A DNA stretch of 51,779 nucleotides from the NCBI GenBank assembly GCA_041490445.1, contig JBGPTF010000021.1:1-51779 (forward strand). Reading direction: 5' to 3'. Below the pieces are notes generated by a model that ran no database searches, was not told the DNA's origin, and saw nothing but the letters and a program-made list of their open reading frames with translations. The position numbers and the translations under genes are program-made. Positions 34,638 through 42,836 of the stretch are shown piece by piece (within the stretch, counting starts at the first letter, position 1; every line of letters begins with the position of its first letter). Source of the stretch: JBGPTF01 sp041490445. GTDB lineage: Bacteria > Acidobacteriota > Terriglobia > Acidiferrales > UBA7541.

Positions 34638-34868
34638 ATGAAAGATCTCGTGGAAGCGATTGCGAAAGCCCTTGTCGACCATCCCGATCAAGTTGCAGTC
34701 CATGCCGTAGAGGGGGAACAGGTAACCGTATTGGAATTGCGCGTTCATCCCGAGGATCTCGGGAAAGTGATCGGACGGCAAGGCCGCACGGCGAAATCTA
34801 TCCGCACGCTTCTGGGTGCGGCGGGGATGAAACTGAAAAAGCGGTTCACCCTCGAAATCCTCGAGTAA
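34638..34868 (+). CDS. khpA: KH-domain RNA-binding protein KhpA
   Basis: Protein of 76 residues, starting at ATG 34638 with CAGGAGAG upstream. MKDLVEAIAKALVDHPDQV, then LRVHPEDLGKVIGRQGRTAK with the GRQG loop, and KKRFTLEILE. Partner of KhpB (28867-29385). Six bases separate it from rimM. Confidence 0.95.
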   Translation: MKDLVEAIAKALVDHPDQVAVHAVEGEQVTVLELRVHPEDLGKVIGRQGRTAKSIRTLLGAAGMKLKKRFTLEILE

Positions 34869-34874
34869 CCGGGT

Positions 34875-35423
34875 GTGAACAAGCCCAATTCGTCCTATGT
34901 CACCCTGGCCCGCATCCTGCGCCCGCGAGGGCGTCGGGGAGAGGTGGCCGCAGAGATCCTCACGGATTTTCCCGAACACCTGACGCGCCTCAACTCGGTC
35001 CTGTTGGGGGATGGCCGCCAAGAGCCGCGCCCCTGCGCCGTTCGCGCCTGCTGGCTCCACAACGGTCAAGCAATCTTTCATTTCGAAGGCGCGGATTCAA
35101 TTAACGACGCCGAGCGTTTCGTCGGCCTCGAAGTGCAAATTCCCCTCGAAGAGCGGCTGCCCTTGCCCGCCGGCAGCTACTACGTGACCGACTTGATAGG
35201 TTGTGAAGTGTGGGAGCGCGGCGGCGGAAAGCTAGGCACGGTGCGCGGAATTCAGCCGACGGGCGAGGGGACGCGGGGCACTCCGGTCCTGGAAGTATCC
35301 GCGCCGACGGGCGAATTACTGATTCCGTTTGCCCAGGAAATTTGCGTGCGGATCGATCCCGGCGCGCGGCGGATCGAGGTCGTGCTGCCGGAGGGCCTCC
35401 GCGGCTTGAACGAGAGCCTGTAG
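34875..35423 (+). CDS. rimM: Ribosome maturation factor RimM
   Basis: Protein of 182 residues from GTG 34875. The N-terminal RimM domain (VTLARILRPRGRRGEVAAEI) and PRC-barrel domain (SYYVTDLIGCEVWE, GTPVLEVSAPTGELLIPFAQ) are both present. Helps 16S rRNA processing and 30S head assembly. Confidence 0.94.
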   Translation: MNKPNSSYVTLARILRPRGRRGEVAAEILTDFPEHLTRLNSVLLGDGRQEPRPCAVRACWLHNGQAIFHFEGADSINDAERFVGLEVQIPLEERLPLPAGSYYVTDLIGCEVWERGGGKLGTVRGIQPTGEGTRGTPVLEVSAPTGELLIPFAQEICVRIDPGARRIEVVLPEGLRGLNESL

Positions 35424-35587
35424 GGAATCAGAGATCTGCTCTTACTGCGGGGCCTTTTTCACCGCAGCAGTGGCACAAGCTACCCAGCCTTCGTACTTTC
35501 TTCCGGACGCAGAAAAACAGCGCGCAAGCGGGCGGCTAGGTTATCCTGATGTGCGATTCGCCACTCCCATGAGGTGGTTGCAAGTCG

Positions 35588-36406
35588 ATGCGATTTGACG
35601 TGATCACGATTTTTCCGGAATTCTTCAATGGGCCGCTCGAATACGGCATCGTGCGCCGCGCGCGCGAAGCGGGCCTGATCGAAACGCAGGTCCACGATTT
35701 GCGCCAGTTTGCCCACGACCGGCATCGCACCGTGGACGATCGCCCGTTCGGCGGCGGCGAAGGCATGGTGCTGAAGCCGGAGCCGATCTTCGAAGCCGTG
35801 GAATGGCTGCTCGGCGCTCCGGCTGCTCCGCTGGGCACAGCGATCGTGCTTCTTTCCGCTTCAGGAATACTTTTTCGACAGGAAAATGCGCGAAACTATT
35901 CGAAATTCGAACGGCTGTTGCTGATCTGCGGGCGCTACGAAGGAGTGGACGAGCGCATCGCGGAGCATCTTGCCACCGAAGAAATCTCCGTCGGCGATTT
36001 CGTCCTTTCCGGAGGCGAACTCCCCGCCGCCATGGTCATGGACGCGGTCACGCGGCTGCGCCCTGGCGCACTGGGCAACGAAGCCTCCGCCGTCCGGGAA
36101 TCATTCACAGTGGAAACGGGCGATTCTTCCACGGGAGCCAGTAGCCAGCAAATAGGTGCCGCAGGATCATCTCGCGGACCTGGCGCTCGCGGCATTTTAG
36201 ACTGTCCTCACTATACCCGGCCGCAGGAATTTCGCGGCTGGACAGTGCCGGAAGTCCTGATGAGCGGCAACCACGAGCAAGTCCGCCGCTGGCGCCGGGC
36301 CTCGGCACTGGCGAAGACGCTGCGGAATCGGCCTGACCTGCTCGACGAATCTTCACTCGGCGCGGATGACCGCCGCCTCCTCGCGGAGGTGAATGCCCGT
36401 GATTAG
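35588..36406 (+). CDS. trmD: tRNA (guanine37-N1)-methyltransferase
   Basis: Protein of 272 residues. MRFDVITIFPEFFNGPLEYG, RTVDDRPFGGGEGMVLKPEP, LLLICGRYEGVDERI, FVLSGGELPAAMVMDAVTRL and CPHYTRPQEFRGWTVPEVLM are the trefoil-knot and C-terminal TrmD motifs. A Gly/Ser-rich stretch (about 175-200) lies in the interdomain linker. Methylates G37 of tRNAs to prevent frameshifts. Confidence 0.96.
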   Translation: MRFDVITIFPEFFNGPLEYGIVRRAREAGLIETQVHDLRQFAHDRHRTVDDRPFGGGEGMVLKPEPIFEAVEWLLGAPAAPLGTAIVLLSASGILFRQENARNYSKFERLLLICGRYEGVDERIAEHLATEEISVGDFVLSGGELPAAMVMDAVTRLRPGALGNEASAVRESFTVETGDSSTGASSQQIGAAGSSRGPGARGILDCPHYTRPQEFRGWTVPEVLMSGNHEQVRRWRRASALAKTLRNRPDLLDESSLGADDRRLLAEVNARD

Positions 36407-36686
36407 TCACACGGACGCGCCGGGTTCACGGTGAGGGCATTTCGAGAGTAAGGGCGGGAGGAATAAGCCTGCCTGCCGCGCTGGCATCGCCATCAGCTTT
36501 TCGGCCGATTTTTCCAACTCTTATTTTCTCTTCTCCTGTCTTTTTCTGCGGGGTTTGCGCCTCTGCGGCTCTTTCTTTCCGATGAGACAGGGCTCCGGCT
36601 AGGCAAGACAGCCGGTTTTCGCTATACTCTACGATTGCCTTACGTGCGTTGGCCCCACCTGAGCGGGTCTCGCGGGATCATCAGCT
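36407..36686. other. Gap between trmD and rplS
   Basis: About 280 pyrimidine-rich bases with a -10-like TATACT at 36623. It may hold the rplS promoter or leader; no gene seen. Confidence 0.4.
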
Positions 36687-37073
36687 ATGAATCGGATTGT
36701 TGACAAATCGCAGGAGTCCCAACTTCGCAAAAACATCCCCGATTTCCGCCCGGGTGATACGATCCGCGTCCACGTCCGCCTGAAGGAAGGCGAGAGCGAT
36801 AAGGAGCGAATCCAGCCGTTTGAAGGCGTCGTGATGGGCCGGCGGGGACGTCATGTTTCCGCAAGTTTCACGGTCCGCCGCGTCAGCTTCGGCATTGGCG
36901 TCGAACGCGTTTTCCCGCTGCATTCTCCCATGATTAGTTCGATTGAAATCGTCCAGCAGGGTGGCGTGCGCCGCGCCAAGCTCAACTACCTCCGCGCGCG
37001 CAAGGGCAAGGCCGCGCGCATCAAGCGCGCCGACCGCGCCGCAGTTCCGTCAACCACGGCGCCAGCCGAGTAG
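36687..37073 (+). CDS. rplS: 50S ribosomal protein L19
   Basis: Protein of 128 residues. FRPGDTIRVHVRLKEGESD, RIQPFEGVVMGRRG, ASFTVRRVSFGIGVERVFPL and RRAKLNYLRARKGKAARIK are the L19 signature. The C-terminal tail (KRADRAAVPSTTAPAE) is slightly longer than usual. Confidence 0.97.
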   Translation: MNRIVDKSQESQLRKNIPDFRPGDTIRVHVRLKEGESDKERIQPFEGVVMGRRGRHVSASFTVRRVSFGIGVERVFPLHSPMISSIEIVQQGGVRRAKLNYLRARKGKAARIKRADRAAVPSTTAPAE

Positions 37074-37185
37074 TCGTCGCGGTTGCCGGAAACCTGGACT
37101 CGATTTTTCTCTCCTCCCATTTTCCGCACGTCTCCATCTCGGCGCGGATTCTCCGCCCGGAACCGTGTGCTACAATCCACCGCCG

Positions 37186-37875
37186 ATGGGGCGATTGTGT
37201 TCTTCCCGCTACGAACGCGAAGCGCGGCAGCGTGGCTGGCAGCGTATCGCCGGGCTCGATGAGGCGGGCCGCGGCTCTCTCTTCGGCCCTGTCGTGGCCG
37301 CCGCCGCGATCCTGAATCCGAAGCGGCGGATTGTCGGTCTAGACGATTCCAAAAAACTGCGCCCGGAGCGGCGCGAGGAGCTTGTGCAGCGCATCCGCGA
37401 GCACTCCCTCGCCTGGGCCGTCGCCGCAGTGGACGCGAGCCGGATTGACGCGTCGAATATTTACCAAGCCAGCCGCCAGGCGATGGCCGCAGCGTTCGCC
37501 CAATTGAAAATCCCGCCTGACTTTCTCTTGATCGACGCCGTGCCGCTCGATTTGCCCGTCGAGCAGAAAATCTTGATTCATGGCGACGCGCGCTCGGTTT
37601 CCATCGCCGCGGCTTCGATCCTCGCGAAGGTCGAGCGCGACCGACTGATGAACGAATGGGATCGAGTCTATCCGCAATACGGGCTGGCGCGGAACAAGGG
37701 CTATGGCACGCCCGACCACCTCGAAGCGCTCCGCCGGCACGGCCCTTCACCTATGCACCGGTTCTCCTTTGCGCCCGTGCGCGAAGCCACGTGCTGGGCC
37801 GCTGGAGCGACGCAGGAACCGCTCCCGCTTGCCGGTCCTTCTGTTCTCGCAGCCGATTCGTCTCGGACAGACTGA
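37186..37875 (+). CDS. rnhB: Ribonuclease HII
   Basis: Protein of 229 residues that removes RNA from RNA-DNA hybrids. IAGLDEAGRGSLFGPVVAAA carries the first Asp-Glu pair, LLIDAVPLDLP the next Asp, and SVSIAAASILAKVERDRLM and YGLARNKGYGTPDHLEAL the rest. The C-terminal 40 residues are unassigned. A TACAAT box at 37171-37176 lies ten bases before the ATG, suggesting a nearly leaderless transcript. Confidence 0.94.
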   Translation: MGRLCSSRYEREARQRGWQRIAGLDEAGRGSLFGPVVAAAAILNPKRRIVGLDDSKKLRPERREELVQRIREHSLAWAVAAVDASRIDASNIYQASRQAMAAAFAQLKIPPDFLLIDAVPLDLPVEQKILIHGDARSVSIAAASILAKVERDRLMNEWDRVYPQYGLARNKGYGTPDHLEALRRHGPSPMHRFSFAPVREATCWAAGATQEPLPLAGPSVLAADSSRTD

Positions 37876-38059
37876 TGGACGGCGCCAATGCTCGCCGCGC
37901 AGAAATCCAACATTGCACGCTCTCGAACGCGTTCGTGAGGCCGCGTTTGACCGCTCTTTTTCGCGTGTGCTAACGTAGCCAAGTTTCCTTCTGATTCGTG
38001 TTTTCGCCCCGACCGCGTCGCCCGCGGGCGCGCGGGGCCGGGACAGCCAAGAGTCACCC

Positions 38060-40543
38060 ATGGCCTTCAATAAAGCGAAAGCCCAAGAAGCGGCGCTGAA
38101 GTACCTGAACCAGGGCAAGATCGCCCAGGCCATCGCCGAGTATCAGCAAGTCCTCCGCAGCGATCCGAAGGATCAAGCCGCGCTAATGACGGTGGGAGAT
38201 CTGTTCGTCCGACAGGGCGACGCCAAGCAGGCAATCGAATACTTCGAGCGCCTGGCGCAGCTTTTTCTTCACGACGGCTTCAACAGCAAGGCCATTGCGA
38301 TTTACAAGAAAATTGCCAAGCTTGCTCCTTCGGAAACGCAGCCGCTCGAGCGTCTCGCGGAGCTGTACGTCCAGCAAGGAGTCCTGAGCGAGGCGCGCAC
38401 GCTTTTCCTCCAGCTCGCGGAAATCCACCTGAAAGCCAACCAGAAGCAGGCGGCGATCGGCGTGTTGCAGAAACTGCTCGGAGTCGAGCCGGAAAACCGG
38501 CGCGTGCAATCCCGACTGGCCGAGCTTTACCTCGCGATGGGCCAGAAGAAGGAAGCGGCGCAGACATTTCTGGGCAACGCGCGGCGGTTGGTGGACCAGG
38601 GTCAGTTCGCAGAAGTCGAGAAACTCGTCAATTCCGCACTCGAAGCTGATCCGGGGAATACAAACGCAATTATGCTGAAAGCGCAGGCGCTGGCCGCCAC
38701 GGGCAAAACCGAAGCGGCGCTGGCCCTCGCCGAAAAGCTTGCCGATGCTGAGGCGGGCGGCGAAACGACGACGCTGATCGTCGAACTGTCGTTGAAGGCC
38801 GGCAAGATGGCCGCCGCCGCGAAACTTGCGCGCAAGGTTTTTGCCGGCGCGAAAGAACGCCACGGATTGGCATACAAAGTGGCGCTCACGATGCTCGAAG
38901 GAGGCGAAGCGGATACTGCGCTCGGCCTGCTGGGGGAACTCCGCGAAGCCATGATCGAATCCGGCGAGCAAGATGATCTCGGGCAGGCGCTCCGGAGCGC
39001 CGCCGAGCAATTGCCCGCACGCCTCGAGCCGCTAGAATGGCTTGTGGATCTCTACCGGAAGACGACCGATTCGTTCCGGCTGCCCGATGCCCTGTTGCGG
39101 CTCGCCGATGCGTATGCTGCCGCTGGAAAGCTAGACCCTGCGGAGTCGCTCTACCAGGAATTGCTCGAACGCGACTCTGATAACGAACTCCTGACCCAAA
39201 AGATCAATCAGGTGCGGACGAAGCTGGGGCGCGAACCGTTGGACGTCAAAGTGTTCCAAGAGACGCTCAGCGAGGCTCACGCGGAAGCCGCCCCGCTCCC
39301 CGAGCCTCTCCTCGATGAAGGAACGCAGCGCTACGTCAGCCAGGCGCTCACTGATGTGGACTTGTTTTCGAGCTATGGGCTTTCGCAGAAAGCCATCCAG
39401 TTGCTCGAAACAGTCTGCCAGCGCGCCCCGCGCCATCGGCCGACGCTCGAGCGGCTGCTTGATCTCTACCTGGGCGCCGGCAACGACCGGCGCACGGCCG
39501 AACTGGCCGCACAGCTCGAGCAGATCTATCGTTCGCTCAATGATCCGGACGGCGCCGAGCGCTTCGCGGAGCTGCGGCAGCGCTTTCAGCGGGTGGCCAA
39601 GCTCAGCGACCAGGACCTGGCTACGGCGCAAGAGATTGCCGAGTCCGTGAAGCCGGCTGAATTTGCAGTGCCGAGCGCCGGAATACCTCCAACACCTGTG
39701 GCCCCCGAGCTTGCTCCGCCACTCTTGGAGGTAACTGGCTCTCCGGCGCAGGAAGTGGATCTTTCCGACGAGTGGGCGGCCCTGGCGGACGAAGTATCGG
39801 AACCACCCACCGAGGTTGCGCCTGCAGAGCCCACGCCTGCGGCCGAAATGCCGGCCGCCGCAACGCCTGCCGGCCCCGTGCCGGAAGAACTCTCCGAGTT
39901 CGAACTCGAGCTCGTTGCGTCAGCCCCGGCTGCCGAAGAAAAAGAACGGGAGGCGATGACGGAAAAGGATTTCCTCAGTGAGCTCGCTTCAGAAGTGGAA
40001 GAACTTGAATTGACCTCCGCGAGTGAAGTCAAACCCGCGGTCGCCGGGACTCCTTCTACTCCCACGCCTGCCACCGAGCCGGAAGCGGAAAGTGTGGACC
40101 AGTTGCGCGAGGTCTTCCAGGATTTTCGCGCCGAGCTCGGCGAAATGGCGGAAGAAGAGGAAGACCTCGAAACGCACTATAATCTTGGCATCGCCTATCG
40201 TGAGATGGGCCTGCTCGATGAGGCCATTGGCGAATTTCAGAAAGTTGCCAAGGCGGTGCAAGCCGGCCGGCCGTTCCGCTATGCCATGCAGTGCTCCACT
40301 CTGCTCGGGCTAACGTTCGTGGCGAAGGGCGAGCCAAAAATCGCCACGATGTGGTATCAACGAGCGCTCGAGACTCCGGGACTCGACCAAGAGTCCATCC
40401 TCGCGCTGCGCTACGATCTCGGCGTCGCGCAGGAACTGGCGGGCGAAACGCCGGCGGCGCTCGATAGCTTCCGCCAGGTATATGCCATGAACATTGACTA
40501 TCGCGACGTGGCGGAGCGCATCGCTGCGCTTCAGAAATCATGA
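38060..40543 (+). CDS. Large TPR protein with acidic central linker
   Basis: Protein of 827 residues. TPR units fill residues 1-500 (LNQGKIAQAIAEYQQVLRSD, QGDAKQAIEYFERLAQLF, LNSALEADPGNTNAIMLKA and others). A Pro/Ala/Glu-rich, probably disordered linker (about 540-690) follows, then a last TPR cluster (LETHYNLGIAYREMGLLDEA). No signal peptide, so cytoplasmic. Similar proteins act as scaffolds in gliding, pilus or secretion systems; no specific role can be assigned. Confidence 0.85.
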   Translation: MAFNKAKAQEAALKYLNQGKIAQAIAEYQQVLRSDPKDQAALMTVGDLFVRQGDAKQAIEYFERLAQLFLHDGFNSKAIAIYKKIAKLAPSETQPLERLAELYVQQGVLSEARTLFLQLAEIHLKANQKQAAIGVLQKLLGVEPENRRVQSRLAELYLAMGQKKEAAQTFLGNARRLVDQGQFAEVEKLVNSALEADPGNTNAIMLKAQALAATGKTEAALALAEKLADAEAGGETTTLIVELSLKAGKMAAAAKLARKVFAGAKERHGLAYKVALTMLEGGEADTALGLLGELREAMIESGEQDDLGQALRSAAEQLPARLEPLEWLVDLYRKTTDSFRLPDALLRLADAYAAAGKLDPAESLYQELLERDSDNELLTQKINQVRTKLGREPLDVKVFQETLSEAHAEAAPLPEPLLDEGTQRYVSQALTDVDLFSSYGLSQKAIQLLETVCQRAPRHRPTLERLLDLYLGAGNDRRTAELAAQLEQIYRSLNDPDGAERFAELRQRFQRVAKLSDQDLATAQEIAESVKPAEFAVPSAGIPPTPVAPELAPPLLEVTGSPAQEVDLSDEWAALADEVSEPPTEVAPAEPTPAAEMPAAATPAGPVPEELSEFELELVASAPAAEEKEREAMTEKDFLSELASEVEELELTSASEVKPAVAGTPSTPTPATEPEAESVDQLREVFQDFRAELGEMAEEEEDLETHYNLGIAYREMGLLDEAIGEFQKVAKAVQAGRPFRYAMQCSTLLGLTFVAKGEPKIATMWYQRALETPGLDQESILALRYDLGVAQELAGETPAALDSFRQVYAMNIDYRDVAERIAALQKS

Positions 40544-40550
40544 CCACTCG

Positions 40551-40793
40551 ATGAACCGAATTCTCCGCGTGCTGCTTATTCTTCTCTGGCTCGAGGTAGG
40601 ATTTGCCCTGATCCTGCTTCCCTGGAGCGCGTTCTGGGAAGCTAACTACTTTCTGGACCGCTTTCCGGTCCTAATTCCTCTCCTGCTGAGCCCGTACCTC
40701 CGCGGCACCATCTCCGGGTTGGGACTGATGGATGCGGCCCTCGCTCTCTATGCTTTCCGCCGCGGCCCGGCCACCCTTGCCAAACGAAGCTGA
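40551..40793 (+). CDS. Small membrane protein of unknown function
   Basis: Protein of 80 residues with two membrane helices (LRVLLILLWLEVGFALILLP and FPVLIPLLLSPYL to LMDAALALYAF). Starts seven bases after the TPR gene and ends just before thiE; probably co-transcribed with the TPR gene. Confidence 0.7.
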   Translation: MNRILRVLLILLWLEVGFALILLPWSAFWEANYFLDRFPVLIPLLLSPYLRGTISGLGLMDAALALYAFRRGPATLAKRS

Positions 40794-40803
40794 ACGCCGG
40801 CTC

Positions 40804-41433
40804 ATGGTCTGCTACGTCACCGATCGGCGCGGGCTCGCGCCGGCCGCGTCCGCTGGCGATTTGCTGCACTCGATTCAAAGGGCCATTGGTGCGGGAGTAG
40901 ATTGGATTCAGATCCGCGAGAAGGATCTCTCTGGCCGCGAACTCTTCGACCTGGCGCAGCAAGCCGTTCAGGCGGCGTCGGGAGCAGCGGTAAAGATACT
41001 CGTCAATGATCGTCTCGATGTCGCGCTCGCTGCGGACGCTTCCGGGGTGCACCTCGGAGGCGAATCCTTTCCCGTCTCCGCCGCTGCGTGCTGGCGCCGT
41101 TCCGGACGCGCGCCGAGCGGGTTTCTGGTCGGCGCGTCTTGCCACACGCTGGAGGGAGCGGTTGCCGCCGAGCGCGACGGCGCCGACTATCTCTTCTTCG
41201 GCCCCATTTTTCCGACGCCTTCCAAGCTTGCCTTCGGTCCTCCGCAAGGCATGGAGCATCTCGCCGAAGTCTGCCGTCGCATTCGGATTCCCGTGCTCGC
41301 CATTGGTGGAATCAACGAGGAAAACGCGCGAGATTGCGCTCGCGCGGGCGCAGCGGGGATCGCCGCGATCCGCTTGTTTCAGGAATCGTCCGACCTCGCT
41401 GACGTTGTCGCGCGACTGCGCGCCTTGCGGTAG
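40804..41433 (+). CDS. thiE: Thiamine-phosphate synthase
   Basis: Protein of 209 residues joining HMP-PP and thiazole phosphate. VCYVTDRRGLAP, WIQIREKDLSGREL, KILVNDRLDVALAADASGVH, DYLFFGPIFPTPSK and VLAIGGINEENARDC are ThiE motifs of the TIM barrel. ATG 40732 would give a 24-residue longer N-terminus overlapping the previous gene. Other thi genes are not in the window. No riboswitch is seen upstream. Confidence 0.92.
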   Translation: MVCYVTDRRGLAPAASAGDLLHSIQRAIGAGVDWIQIREKDLSGRELFDLAQQAVQAASGAAVKILVNDRLDVALAADASGVHLGGESFPVSAAACWRRSGRAPSGFLVGASCHTLEGAVAAERDGADYLFFGPIFPTPSKLAFGPPQGMEHLAEVCRRIRIPVLAIGGINEENARDCARAGAAGIAAIRLFQESSDLADVVARLRALR

Positions 41434-41454
41434 CCCCCGCGTTGCGAAAACGGC

Positions 41455-41502
41455 TTGCACCCGGGCGCGCCGGTGTAATATCCTATCCCCCTGGAGGGGA
41501 TA
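41455..41502 (+). promoter_or_regulatory. Promoter and CsoR-type operator of the selenoprotein operon
   Basis: TTGCAC (41455-41460), a short 15-base spacer and TAATAT (41476-41481) are followed by the inverted repeat TATCCCC-CTGGA-GGGGATA (41484-41502). CsoR/RcnR proteins bind such AT-flanked G/C-tract repeats. The repeat covers the expected transcript start, the ribosome-binding site (GGAGGGG) and the first base of the csoR start codon, so repressor binding would block expression of the whole operon, including the repressor. Confidence 0.8.
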
Positions 41503-41807
41503 TGGCGTCGGCACCTGCCCGGAAGGGCCTCTACCTCGATCCGGAAGTGGAAGAGGACTTGCAATCCCGCCTCAGCCGGATCGAAGGCCACGTCCGCGGT
41601 ATCAAGCGCATGCTCGCCGAGCACGCACGCTGCGAAGCGCTTCTCGTTCAGCTTTCCGCCGTGCGCGCCGCGCTCAATCAAGCCACGGCGCGACTGTTGA
41701 CGAACCACCTCGAAACCTGCGTGACAAACTGCGTGCGGAAAGGCGAAGGTGAAAAAGCCCTCCGCCAGCTGAAAGGCGCCTTGGCGCAGGTGGTCAAGAA
41801 TCTTTGA
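41502..41807 (+). CDS. CsoR-type metal-sensing repressor
   Basis: Protein of 101 residues of the CsoR/RcnR/FrmR (DUF156) family. RLSRIEGHVRGIKRML and CEALLVQLSAVRAALNQA are conserved. Metal ligands Cys44, His69 and Cys73 have the same spacing (25 and 4) as the Cu(I) triad of M. tuberculosis CsoR (Cys36, His61, Cys65). Extra cysteine: Cys77. The complete triad predicts release from DNA by Cu(I) or another thiophilic metal. Its stop overlaps the MerT-like start (TGATG). Confidence 0.92.
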   Translation: MASAPARKGLYLDPEVEEDLQSRLSRIEGHVRGIKRMLAEHARCEALLVQLSAVRAALNQATARLLTNHLETCVTNCVRKGEGEKALRQLKGALAQVVKNL

Positions 41808-42148
41808 TGGAGAAACGATCCAGCATCGCCGTGTCTCTAACGGCAATCGTCAGCTCTCTGCTGACCCTCGGATGTTGTATCCCTCTCGGCTTCCTCGGCG
41901 CCGCAAGCGCGGCGGGGGCCGCTGCCCTGATCGCCCCGGCAAGGCCGTGGCTGCTGGGGCTCTCCGTCGTCCTGCTCGGCACCGGCTTCTTCCAAGTCTA
42001 TCGCGGAGCGCGTTGCGGCATCCGGCAGAGCCGCTTCAGCATGATTGCGCTCAGCCTGGCCGCTGTTTTCGTACTTTTTCTCATCTTGTTTCCCCAGTTG
42101 GTCGCGGGATTCCTGGCAAACCATCTGAGTGGCGGAGGAGCGCAATGA
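41807..42148 (+). CDS. MerT-like membrane protein
   Basis: Protein of 113 residues with three membrane helices. A Cys pair in the first helix (LTLGCCIPLGFLGAAS, Cys23-Cys24) and ARPWLLGLSVVLLGTGFFQVYRG-like second helix are the layout of MerT mercuric-ion transporters; the second MerT Cys pair is reduced to a single Cys70 (GARCGIRQ). It probably carries a thiophilic metal or metalloid across the inner membrane, but the substrate is not proven. The start overlaps the CsoR stop and the stop overlaps the next start (ATGA). Confidence 0.7.
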   Translation: MEKRSSIAVSLTAIVSSLLTLGCCIPLGFLGAASAAGAAALIAPARPWLLGLSVVLLGTGFFQVYRGARCGIRQSRFSMIALSLAAVFVLFLILFPQLVAGFLANHLSGGGAQ

Positions 42149-42822
42149 AGCGCTTTCTCGCATTCTTCGCCGGTGGCGTGATCTTAGTGCTGGCGGCATT
42201 GGGCTGGTATCTCTGGATACCGGGAACAGTTCCCAGTGGCCAGGCACCGCTTGTATTTCTTTCGTCGAACAACTTTCACCAGCTTCAGACGGAGTTCAAC
42301 GAAGCACCCGGGAATGTTCGGATCGTGCTGCTCCTCTCGCCGACCTGACCCTATTGCCTGCGGGGGGCCTCCGCAGTTGAGAGAATTCTGGAGCAGACAC
42401 CTACAGCAAAGATCCGGGTTTTCGCTATCTGGGAACCGATCCTGCCGACGGATTGGGCGAGACCTGGCTCGGGGGTGCTCTCACGCCTCTCCGATCGCAG
42501 AGTTGTCCAGTTCTGGGACAAGAATCATCTTTTCTCAAACGAATTGCAGCGAAAATTGGAAAATGACGCGGCGCATCCCCGGCCGAGTTGCTGCGAACAG
42601 GATGGCGACCTGTGGGACATGGTCGCACTCTATCCGCCCGGGGCGCGCTGGGAAGATTCTTTACCCCGGGCTGTGTTCCTTGACGGTCCGGTCATGCGAG
42701 CGACCGGACTTTCCAAGGCGCTCGAGGAACTACTGCACTTGACCTGTGGATCGACTTCTTTCGCCCCCATGGAGCTCTCACGACCGGATGTAGTGATACC
42801 GCACTTGAGCGGATCTCTCTAA
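42145..42822 (+). CDS. Membrane-anchored thioredoxin-fold selenoprotein (Sec68, U-P-Y-C)
   Basis: The frame from ATG 42145 (four-base overlap with the MerT-like gene) has an in-frame TGA at 42346-42348, then runs open to TAA 42822; total 225 residues. The product has one N-terminal membrane helix (FLAFFAGGVILVLAALGWYL) and a thioredoxin-like domain facing the periplasm. TGA falls in VRIVLLLSPT-U-PYCLRGAS, the place of the redox CxxC, which becomes UxxC (Sec68, Cys71). A Cys149-Cys150 pair and a likely cis-Pro174 (LPRAVFLDG) follow. A stable hairpin lies 9 nt past the TGA. Read without Sec it would be split into two useless pieces. Probably reduces or carries the metal handled by the neighbours (inference). 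Confidence 0.88.
42358..42376 (+). promoter_or_regulatory. SECIS-like hairpin of the Sec68 gene
   Basis: CTGCGG (42358-42363) pairs with CCGCAG (42371-42376); a G-U pair can extend it, leaving the G-rich loop GGGCC 17-21 nt after the TGA. Distance and G-starting loop fit bacterial SECIS elements. Confidence 0.7.
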
Positions 42823-42836
42823 CAGGAGTCATTGCT

